DNA of 64,000 nt from Martelella mediterranea (lineage in GTDB: Bacteria; Pseudomonadota; Alphaproteobacteria; Rhizobiales; Rhizobiaceae), in NCBI GenBank assembly GCA_003001975.1, contig PVUG01000010.1, positions 26,978-90,977 on the forward strand, written 5' to 3'. A program made the position numbers and the translations under genes. Of the stretch, positions 56,848-64,000 are shown piece by piece (position 1 is the first letter of the stretch; each line of letters starts with the position of its first letter). The notes under the pieces were generated by a model. The model had not been told where the DNA came from and made no database searches. It saw only the letters and a program-made list of their open reading frames with translations.

Positions 56848-59210
56848 AACATTGCCTCTGCCTGGTCCATCGCAGCATTGATCTGCGCGATCAGTTCGAT
56901 GGTTTCCTCCTCCGGGATCGAAATCCTGAGGCGCCGCTCCAGTGTCGTGAAGATGCCGAAGAACGAGTTGGCGCAATGGTCGAACGCCCGGTTGGCACCA
57001 TCAATGCTGATATCGCAGCGTTCGGACAGATAATGGCTCAGGATATTCCGCGCATGTGGGTTGGGCAGAACATAGGCTGGCTGGGTGTCATAAGCCACCC
57101 GGCGCCATGGCAGCAGCGAGGGCTTCAGCGTCAGCGTTGCTTCCAGACGGATATCGTCGGAAGCGGCGCCGACCAGCAAGCGCGCCTCTTCACTTTCCAG
57201 AACCCAGCGTCCGCGTTCGGGGTGCCATACCGCCAGATCGCGCCCTGAAAGCGTCAGTGTTACCCGGCGGCTTTCGCCGGGCTCCAGCGGCGTTTTGACA
57301 AAGCCCTTCAACTCGATCGGACTGCGACGCAGTTGCTGGCCATTTGCTGCAAGGTAAAGCTGGCTGATCTCGCGGCCTGCTTGCGTTCCTGTATTGGTCA
57401 CGGTGAAAGACACTTCGATCACATCACCCAGTCCGATTTCGTCGGCTGAGACGCTGAGATCAGAATAGGCAAATGTGGTGTAGGACAGTCCGTGACCGAA
57501 AGCGAAGAGCGGTTCGACCTGACGTGCTGCATAGCCGCGATAACCCACATGAATGCCTTCGGAATAGATATGGCGCCCCAGCTCTCCGGGATAGGAAAGG
57601 TGTCCGGGCACATCCTGCAGCTTCTTCGGGAAAGTGACAGACAACTTGCCGGAAGGGTTTACAGTGCCGCTGATCAGGTCTGCGACAGCTCCGGCCATGG
57701 CCTGGCCCGAATAGAAGCTCAGCAACACGGCATCGACCTGCTCGATCCATGGCATCGCGATTGCATCGGGGCAGGCGACGATAACAGCAACGGGCCGGTT
57801 GGTTGCCGCAAGCTTGACGATCATGTCGTCCTGATCTGGCCCGAGTGCCAGTGTTGTCCGGTCTGAACCTTCCCCGTCATAGGCCCCTTCCGTCGATACA
57901 TAGGCAAGGATAACGTCAGCGGTCTTCGCCAGCCCAAGGGCTTCGGCATCAGCCTCTGTGCGATGGATGATCTCGACGCCCGGCAAAGCCGAAGCAAGCG
58001 TTTCCAGCGGATTGTCCACCATGGTGGGGATTGTCGTCGCGCAGCCAGACCCCTGGATAACCGGTGTCTCCGCATCCCGGCCGATGACCAGAACACGGCT
58101 GGCATCACGGGCAACCGGCAAGGCGCCGTTATTCTTGACGAGCACCATTGACTGGGCGGCCATGGCGCGTGCCCTGGCGTGATGGTGCATCGGATCGACA
58201 GCCGGAGCGGCGGCGGATGCCCCCTCAAGCGCCTTGGCGATCAGTTCGAGAATACGCAGACATGCCGTATCGACACTTTCTCCCGACAGGCTTCCATCTT
58301 CGATTGCTGCCAGCAGCTGAGCCTTGCGGCGGGGACTTTCAGGCATGTCGAGGTCGCCGCCGGCCTCCAGCGATGCAGGGCGATCCTTGATGCCGTGCCA
58401 GTCCGAGACAACGACGCCGTCGAAACCCCAGTCGTCACGCAAGACCGTGTTCAGCAACCAGGCATCCTGACTGGCCTGAACGCCGTTCAGGCGGTTGTAA
58501 GAAGACATGACGGTCCAGGGAGCCGACTCCTTGATCGCGATTTCAAAACCCTTGAGATAAATCTCGCGCAGCGCCCGTTCGTCGACGATGCTATCCATCG
58601 ACGTGCGTTCGATTTCCGAATTGTTGCAGGCGAAGTGCTTCAGCGATGTGCCTACACCCTGACCCTGGACGCCATCGATCATGGCGGCCGAAAGTTTGCC
58701 GGTTACGACAGGATCTTCCGAATAATATTCGTAGCTGCGCCCGGCAAGCGGTGTGCGGCGGATATTGATGCCCGGCCCGAGCAGAATATGGACGCCCATG
58801 GTCCGGCATTCACGGCCAAGCAGATCGCCAAGCTCGCGCATGACGTTCACGTCCCAGCTGTTGCCAATGGCGGATCCGTTGGGAAAGCAGGTTGCGGGCT
58901 TCATTTCACCCCAGGCCACCGCGATGTCGGAAGCACGTTGTGCGACGACATTGAGAAAGGCATCCAGATCTTCGCCACCTTTTTCATCGCCGTCGATCTG
59001 CGGGATCGAGTATCGCACTCCGTATGTGCCATCCGTCATGGTGATGCTGGGAATACCAAAGCGTTGAAGTGCTGCCGTTTTCCACATGCCGAAACCGGAC
59101 AAAAGGTCGGTTTTTTCCTGCGGCGTCATCTGTCGGACGATGTTTTCAAGCGCGCTCGTGTTCAGCGCTGCACTGGGGGGCGTGGTCGTCTTGTTCAAGT
59201 CTGGCTCCAA
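56844..59210 (-). CDS. glycoside hydrolase family 3 (beta-glucosidase type)
   Basis: A protein of 788 residues with the usual three parts: the N-terminal barrel with FACNNSEIERTSMDSIVDER and the nucleophile Asp270 in VVVSDWHGI; a second alpha/beta domain (MVLVKNNGALPVARDASRVL); and a C-terminal fibronectin-like domain (VSFTVTNTGTQAGREISQLY). No signal peptide is seen, so it acts in the cytoplasm on an imported glycoside. It is the first enzyme gene after the LysR regulator in this operon; its stop overlaps the deacylase start. The C-terminal extra 80 residues (NPHARNILSHYLSERC onward) are a family extension. Confidence 0.93.
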   Translation of the reverse strand: MEPDLNKTTTPPSAALNTSALENIVRQMTPQEKTDLLSGFGMWKTAALQRFGIPSITMTDGTYGVRYSIPQIDGDEKGGEDLDAFLNVVAQRASDIAVAWGEMKPATCFPNGSAIGNSWDVNVMRELGDLLGRECRTMGVHILLGPGINIRRTPLAGRSYEYYSEDPVVTGKLSAAMIDGVQGQGVGTSLKHFACNNSEIERTSMDSIVDERALREIYLKGFEIAIKESAPWTVMSSYNRLNGVQASQDAWLLNTVLRDDWGFDGVVVSDWHGIKDRPASLEAGGDLDMPESPRRKAQLLAAIEDGSLSGESVDTACLRILELIAKALEGASAAAPAVDPMHHHARARAMAAQSMVLVKNNGALPVARDASRVLVIGRDAETPVIQGSGCATTIPTMVDNPLETLASALPGVEIIHRTEADAEALGLAKTADVILAYVSTEGAYDGEGSDRTTLALGPDQDDMIVKLAATNRPVAVIVACPDAIAMPWIEQVDAVLLSFYSGQAMAGAVADLISGTVNPSGKLSVTFPKKLQDVPGHLSYPGELGRHIYSEGIHVGYRGYAARQVEPLFAFGHGLSYTTFAYSDLSVSADEIGLGDVIEVSFTVTNTGTQAGREISQLYLAANGQQLRRSPIELKGFVKTPLEPGESRRVTLTLSGRDLAVWHPERGRWVLESEEARLLVGAASDDIRLEATLTLKPSLLPWRRVAYDTQPAYVLPNPHARNILSHYLSERCDISIDGANRAFDHCANSFFGIFTTLERRLRISIPEEETIELIAQINAAMDQAEAML

Positions 59211-59336
59211 GGGAAGGGTTACCGGTCAAGAAATAACCGGATAATCAGCAGCATGTTTTCAGATGCCCCGAGAAAGCGGAAATACAATGTTGCGATCCTC
59301 TGATTAGCCAAAGCCGAAGCAAGCGTGTCTACTGCT

Positions 59337-60284
59337 TCAGCCGACCCGTCTTGAGGCCATGAATGGCGGTTCCATTCCGGGGATGTAATTGTTGGAAATC
59401 ATGTCGGTACAATGATCCACAAAAGCGCTGACAAGCCGTGTCGGTTCATGGCTTGCGGAGCGCAGCAGGCCAAGCCGCATGGGCAACTGGTCGCCAGCAA
59501 TCCGCAGCTTGTGGACAGGGCTGCCATCCAGCGCATCCGAAGATCGCGGTCTGATATTGGCGATCGTATAACCCATGCGGTTTGCCACCATGGAACGGAT
59601 TACGTCCTGGTGATGCAGCCGACCTGCGATTTTCGGAACCAGACCAACCTGGGCAAACAGTCCCAGAAAGTAGTCGCGTGACAGTGGCAGGTCCAGCAGG
59701 ATCAGGTTTCGTTCGGCCAGCTCTTCCAGCAACACGGCGCTTTGTCCGGCCAATGGATCCGTCAAGGCCACCATCGCATAGGGCGGAAGTTCAGCCAGCG
59801 GCGTAAATGTAAACGCGTCGGGAACTTGCAGATCATAGGTGAGCGCAACATCGAGCTCGGCCCGCTCGATCTTGCGGAGCAGTGTTTCGTGATCGGTAAC
59901 CTCTGGCAGAATGCGGCTGTTCGGATAGTTTGCCATGAAGCTTCGGCTTACCTGAGGCAGTACCATCGGGGCAAAAGTGACAAGGCAGCCAAGCGAGAGG
60001 TTGCCTTGTACGGTGCCCATTGCTTCTGAAACCGTAAGATAAAGGCGTTGCGCATTATCGAGGAGCTTTTTCGCCTCAACCAGCATTTCACGCCCGACCG
60101 GGGTCAGTGACAGACCTTGGGCGTGACGCCTCAAGAAAAGCTGGGCGCCCAGTTCCGCCTCAAGTTGCGAAATGGCCGTGGAAATCGAGGGCTGGGAAAT
60201 ATTGATGCGTTCGGAAGCAAGAGTGATCGATCCGCATTCTGCCGTTGCGATAAAATACTCGATCTGTCGTAAACTGAAACGCAT
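59337..60284 (-). CDS. LysR family transcriptional regulator
   Basis: A protein of 315 residues. The helix-turn-helix is MRFSLRQIEYFIATAECGSI, then TLASERINISQPSISTAISQ and LEAELGAQLFLRR. The ligand domain follows (GCLVTFAPMVLPQVSRSFMA). It is the first gene on the minus strand, 126 bp upstream of the glycosidase, so it probably controls the glycosidase-deacylase-ABC operon and responds to the substrate or a breakdown product. Its own stop and the next start leave room for a separate promoter. Confidence 0.93.
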   Translation of the reverse strand: MRFSLRQIEYFIATAECGSITLASERINISQPSISTAISQLEAELGAQLFLRRHAQGLSLTPVGREMLVEAKKLLDNAQRLYLTVSEAMGTVQGNLSLGCLVTFAPMVLPQVSRSFMANYPNSRILPEVTDHETLLRKIERAELDVALTYDLQVPDAFTFTPLAELPPYAMVALTDPLAGQSAVLLEELAERNLILLDLPLSRDYFLGLFAQVGLVPKIAGRLHHQDVIRSMVANRMGYTIANIRPRSSDALDGSPVHKLRIAGDQLPMRLGLLRSASHEPTRLVSAFVDHCTDMISNNYIPGMEPPFMASRRVG

Positions 60285-61031
60285 TTTTTCTCCGGGGCGG
60301 TGGCGTGGAAAGGCCTCAACCGGGCCATTTCTGTATTGCTCCGGTTCGATCCTTTACTGCGCCAACCTGACATATGCAAACTTTTCGCCACCTGATGCTA
60401 AGCTGCATCGGCAAAACCGAAGTGGCTGGCTCTGTTACAAATATCCCGGATGGCTGAGAAGGGGCTTTCGTACGCATCAGTTACGCAGGTTCTTACCTCA
60501 TTTTTAGGCAGGAAGGTGTCTACAATTCCCGGGGCTATTCAACTTGTTATGTTGTAGTAAGATCGGCGCGGCCGGTCGGCATAAAATTTTGCCGGCGAAC
60601 AGCGCCGCGACCAGCTCGAAACGAGCGGGAAGGGCCAAAAAAGAGAAAACGGACAATATCGGACCAATCAGTATAGCGCCGCCGTCAGGCGGGATTGAGG
60701 AAATTCTCGACAGGTCCGAGCAGCGACCGAATGCAGCCGCATGAGTTTCAGCGAAGCGAAGGCCGAAGGTCGAAGGCCGGAAAGCGGGACCGACTGCATC
60801 GCTGAGCCGGACCTTCATTGCTCGGCGCTGAGGACGCCAGTATGCCTCAGCGATCGTCGGCATGGAAGGCAAAACACAAAAAAGCCCGCCAAATAGCGAG
60901 CTTTTCTGTATAATCGTTTGACGATGAGGGTGGTTTTACCCCGCGACCTCACGCGCCCTTGTAGGACCTATATGCGTTTTGTAGCCTAGGAAGTCAACAT
61001 TTAGTTGACCGCTTTAGTGAGGAAGAGTCGT
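60285..61031. other. gap between the LysR gene and the Abi-like gene
   Basis: About 750 bp with no gene I would support. A 122-codon minus-strand frame (60504-60872) has one hydrophobic stretch (IGPILSVFSFLALPARFELV) but no family match, and I rate it as chance. A terminator-like hairpin lies at 60880-60905, and a small palindrome GTCAACATTTAGTTGAC at 60991-61007. Confidence 0.4.
60880..60905. terminator. bidirectional terminator-like hairpin
   Basis: AAAAGCCCGC and GCGAGCTTTT pair with one mismatch around a short loop and have A- and T-rich ends, so termination could work in both directions. Confidence 0.6.
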
Positions 61032-61315
61032 TTGCCATTCACGCATGAAGAGATCCAGTGCCTACCGAAAGTGCTGTCTGCGCCTCGCTTTGCAACTTAC
61101 CTGTCAGCCATGAACAGCGACAAAGAAGCGGCATTATCTCTCTATCAGTGGAATGTCGAACTTTCGGCCGCTTTCTTGGTTCCGCTACAAATCTGTGAAG
61201 TCAGTGTGCGAAATTCGATCGTGGAAGCCATCGAGCAAAGCTACGGCTCAAACTGGCCTTGGGAACACAGTTTCTTGATCACACTGCGCGACCCTAAATA
61301 TGGTGAGAACGGCGG
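61032..61315 (+). pseudogene. Abi-like (abortive infection family) gene truncated by IS21
   Basis: From a TTG at 61032 with AGGAAGAG upstream, the frame reads LPFTHEEIQCLPKVLSAPRF, then ALSLYQWNVELSAAFLVPLQ and CEVSVRNSIVEAIEQSYGSN. This matches the start of Abi-like proteins (lysis-signal or phage-defence family; 'ALxLYxWN' and 'ExxxRN' motifs). The frame is cut after LRDPKYGEN by the end of the IS21 element, so about half of the protein is missing or lies beyond the window. It was probably a defence gene. Confidence 0.65.
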
Positions 61316-61425
61316 TGCAAAAGTCTGCCACGGAAGCGGCGGAATAATTCGTCCGCGGGCGGAGTAAAATCCGGCCACCTATTTTCCTTCTGCAATGAGC
61401 GCAGGAGGGACAGAGGATCTACACC

Positions 61426-62117
61426 GTGGAACTTTATCTGAAGGTTCGTCTGGCCGTCTCGGAAGGGATGAGCCGACGTGAGGCAGCCAAACACTTCAAC
61501 ATATCCCGCGACAGCGTAGCAAAGATGTTGTCGTATTCGACGCCTCCTGGCTATCAGCGACAATCACCAGTCCGGCGGCCGAAGCTGGACGCGTTCGTTT
61601 CGACGATCGATCACTGGTTGGATGAAGACAGACACGTACCGCGCAAGCAGCGCCATACGGCCAAGCGTGTGTTTGACCGGCTTCGTGACGAATGCGGGTT
61701 CACCGGCGGCTATACGATCATCAAGGATTATATCCGGGAGCGGGAACAGCGTCGCCAGGAAGTGTTCGTGCCGCTATCGCATCCGCCCGGCCATGCGCAG
61801 GCTGATTTCGGTGAGGCGACGGTCGTGATCGGCGGTATCGAGCAGAAAGCCCGTTTCTTTGTGCTCGATCTTCCGCATAGTGACAGCTGCTATGTACGGG
61901 CCTATCCTGCGGCGGTGGCCGAGGCCTGGGTTGATGGCCACGTCCATGCGTTCGCCTTCTTCGGGGCCGTGCCGCAGTCGATCGTCTATGACAACGACCG
62001 CTGCCTTGTGGCGAGGATCCTGCCTGATGGCACGCGCAAGCGGGCGACACTGTTCAGCGGGTTCCTGTCCCACTACCTGATCCGGGATCGCTATGGCCGC
62101 CCCGGAAAGGGCAATGA
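61426..62117 (+). pseudogene. istA: istA transposase, 5' part
   Basis: From a GTG at 61426 (AGAGGA eight bases upstream) the frame encodes the N-terminal HTH (VSEGMSRREAAKHFNISRDS) and the DDE core of IstA: HPPGHAQADFGEATVVIGGI with the first Asp and AVPQSIVYDNDRCLVA with the second. At GRPGKGND the match to IstA ends and foreign DNA begins. The expected continuation, KGNVEGLVGYARRNF with the catalytic Glu, is found at 63683 in the correct frame. Confidence 0.9.
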
Positions 62118-63682
62118 CACGGATGAGATCGAATAGCCCCTTCGACAGAAATTGTGGTATTTTCTTCAGGCCCACGGGCGACCACGTGGTGAACGGCCGG
62201 GCATGAGGTTCAAACCCTGCGGCGCAGCCAGATCATCGTCGCTCCTCATTTGTGGCGTCCGTGGGTTTTGAGCGGGCCCCTCGTCGTCGCCATCCGTCGG
62301 TCATTCGCCGATATGCGCCTTCGGCCTGCTGAGCGCGGTTGCGCTCCTCCCGGCGACGTTGCGTGATGTTGTACTCGTAGCCGGCACCCTTCTGGCCGCG
62401 TCTCGGCGGATGTCCGGCGCGCAGTTCGAGGTCACGAAGTTTCTTGGCATGTAGCGAGGGGCGAACCCAGCTGTAGTCTTCACCTTTGGTCAGCAGGTGC
62501 CAGATGATCACTGCCAGCTTACGGGCAACCGCCACTGCGGCAATGTGATTGCCGCGTTTGCTCCGCACGCGCTCGTAGAAGGCACGCAATGGCCCTGGAC
62601 TTCGCACGGTCTGCCAGGCCGCTTCGACAAGTAGATGGCGGGCATTTGCGCGTCCGCGTTTGGTGATCCGACCATGATGGGCGGGGCCATCACCAGTTTG
62701 ATGGACGCTTGGATTGAGACCGATATAGGCAACCAGCTTGTCGGGGTTGTCAAAACGTTAGATTTTGCCGATCGCCGCCATCACTCCGACAGCAACCACC
62801 ATGTCGATGCCCGGGATCGTCATCAATCGTGTCACGTTCCACTCCCTTGAGTGCATCGGACTGACGGTCGTATTCCTCGACGTGCCGTTCAATGGCCTCC
62901 CGCTCGTCGTCCGGTAGATACTGGGTCCGCAGCCAGATCCGCCCCTTGCCGCCGAAGAGATCGGCAAATGGGCAGGGTGGAATCAGGTTCGCGTGCAGGA
63001 TCGACTGGACGATCGATTTTAGACGGGTCCGTTGCCGGACAAGTTGCGTTCGGCGCGTCACCTGACGTCGGCGAGCCAAGGTTGCCGCGTCCGGAATCCA
63101 GACCTCCGGCAGGAAGCCGGCGGCGTAGAGTTGCGCCAGGACGCGCGCGTCGATCGCGTCAGTCTTGATCTTCGCCTTGGCGATCAGATGGACCTGCAAC
63201 GGATTTGCCACGGCCACCCTTGCCACGCGCGGAGCGAGAATCTCCACAACCGCGGTCGCATTGCCGGTCGCTTCCACCACGACATGATCCGACGGCAAAA
63301 GTGTTCTGGCAAAGTCTTCCAGATGCTCCCGCGTCATGCCGATCCGGCCAAGTCGCTTGGTTTCTCCATCTTCAAGGGCCACCGCTTCGGCGAAGACGCG
63401 GTGGATATCCATGCCGATGATGCGCCTATCTACCTCCTTTGTTATGTCATCCCTCTTCTCAGGAGCTGGCGGGCTACACGGCAACTACGGATCCGCGCTC
63501 GCAGCGCATTCGGGTAAGCCGCAGGGGCGACCATATAAAGGCTCGGGCTCGCAGCCCATGTCTTTCGCTCGGCCTGCCCGCACTCGCGTGCTCCCGACGC
63601 CCCACATCCCGAATGGTCTCACCATAGCGCCTGCCACCGAAGTGCGGCAAAGATATCGAGGCGTCAGCGTGATCATGCCAGA
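62118..63682 (-). mobile_element. IS110/IS1111-family element inserted in istA
   Basis: About 1565 bp separate the two halves of istA. The left flank ends GGCAATGA and the right flank starts TAAGGGGAATG, which rejoin as the codons N-D-K-G-N. No long target duplication is visible, as usual for IS110 elements. The transposase is on the minus strand. Confidence 0.82.
62233..63412 (-). pseudogene. IS110-family transposase with frameshift and stop
   Basis: The N-terminal DEDD part is intact from GMDIHRVFAEAVALEDGETK (63412) through KIKTDAIDARVLAQLYAAG and YLPDDEREAIERHVEEYDRQ. After LKGVERDT the frame shifts by one; the second frame reads LMTIPGIDMVVAVGVMAAIG, then meets a TAA at 62758-62760, and continues RFDNPDKLVAYIGLNPSVHQ and RGRANARHLLVEAAWQTVRS (the serine-containing C-terminal region) to a stop at 62233. 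One frameshift and one nonsense codon make it inactive. Its start is uncertain; a strong AAGGAGG lies about 18 bp upstream of the chosen ATG. Confidence 0.85.
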
Positions 63683-64000
63683 TAAGGGGAATGTCGAGGG
63701 CCTTGTCGGTTATGCCCGGCGTAACTTCATGGTCCCCATCCCGCAGTTTCCGACGTGGGATGCTTTCAATGCCTTTCTGGAAGAACAGTGCCGAAAGCGC
63801 CAGCGCGACAGGCTGCGTGGTCAGAGCGAGACGATCGGTGAACGGCTGCAGCGCGATCTGGCTGCCATGCAGTCCTTGCCGGCGTCGCCCTTTGACGCCT
63901 GCGATCAGGCCAGCGCCAAGGTCACGGCCCAGTCTCTCGTTCGCTACAAGACCAACGACTATTCCGTGCCTGTCGCCTACGGTCATCAGGACGTTTGGGT
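63683..64000 (+). pseudogene. istA: istA transposase, continuation (runs off the window)
   Basis: The frame resumes at KGNVEGLVGYARRNFMVPIP with the catalytic Glu, then FLEEQCRKRQRDRLRGQSET, and reaches the beta-barrel part TAQSLVRYKTNDYSVPVAYG before the window ends. There are no internal stops, so istA was whole before the IS110-type insertion. Confidence 0.9.

Larger units (their letters stand above)
61316..64000 (+). mobile_element. IS21-family element, left part, interrupted by IS110-type insertion
   Basis: The left end appears to start at TGCAAAAGTCTGCCACGG (61316), where the Abi-like frame breaks. istA follows from 61426, is interrupted at about 62118, and resumes at about 63683. The window ends inside istA; istB and the right end lie outside. 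Confidence 0.8.

Noticed and set aside
60504..60872. A 122-codon minus-strand frame
   Set aside because: No ribosome site or family match; one hydrophobic run is not enough.
1..64000. CRISPR arrays and tRNA genes
   Set aside because: No regularly spaced direct repeats and no tRNA-like cloverleaf were seen by eye; a tRNAscan or CRISPR search would settle this.

Overview
The window looks like accessory, plasmid-type DNA from an alphaproteobacterium of the Rhizobiales/Hyphomicrobiales. The main reason is a complete repABC replication and partition cassette (29.3-33.0 kb, minus strand), which is typical of rhizobial plasmids and chromids. The remaining genes (NnrS/NnrU/NsrR, DUF1403-ScpB-recombinase, DUF736, DUF2493, strawberry-notch helicase) are also common in that group. 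I saw no rRNA, tRNA or CRISPR array.

Layout. 0-2.6 kb: nitric-oxide response genes (nnrS, nnrU, nsrR). 2.6-6.6 kb: a patchwork with a decayed DUF305 gene, an Rnk-like protein, a pair of 94-bp palindromic-ended repeats, a PadR-regulated O-methyltransferase, and scars of an IS110 element and a TRAP transporter. 6.7-15.3 kb: drug export, with an MFS pump, a Tat-secreted esterase-like protein, a TetR regulator and an AcrAB-type RND pump. 15.4-22.3 kb: an IS3-family element split by a 5.6-kb IS66-family transposon. That transposon carries tnpABC and, as passengers, an SDR dehydrogenase, two HXXEE membrane proteins and a TetR regulator; both ends and an 8-bp target duplication are visible. 22.3-24.6 kb: a broken relaxase-like gene fused to the remnant of a His-Xaa-Ser (hxsD-hxsB) operon, then an IS5-type element.

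24.8-28.5 kb: a ScpB/DUF1403/tyrosine-recombinase module and a Phd/PIN toxin-antitoxin pair. 28.7-33.0 kb: repABC with two parS-like palindromes downstream of repC and a probable counter-transcribed RNA between repB and repC. 33.5-47.5 kb: a plasmid backbone with an L,D-transpeptidase, two DUF736-like proteins, a DUF2493 protein, a Toprim primase-like protein, a 1452-residue methyltransferase-helicase, HigBA and VapBC modules, and a large ParB-like gene interrupted by one in-frame amber codon. 47.8-60.3 kb: a catabolic island with a flavin monooxygenase, RidA, a DUF1028 protein, a nucleoside hydrolase, a polyamine/opine-type ABC importer, an M20 deacylase, a GH3 glycosidase and a LysR regulator. 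61.0-64.0 kb: an Abi-like gene cut by an IS21 element, itself cut by an IS110-family element; the window ends inside istA.

How it works together. The repABC cassette, parS sites and toxin-antitoxin pairs would replicate and hold the replicon. The ParB/helicase/primase block is probably plasmid DNA processing. The cargo genes cover NO stress, efflux and uptake plus breakdown of a glycosylated or acylated nitrogen compound whose identity the sequence does not reveal. At least five insertion-sequence families (IS3, IS5, IS21, IS66, IS110), three of them in nested arrangements, show that the region has been built by repeated insertion.
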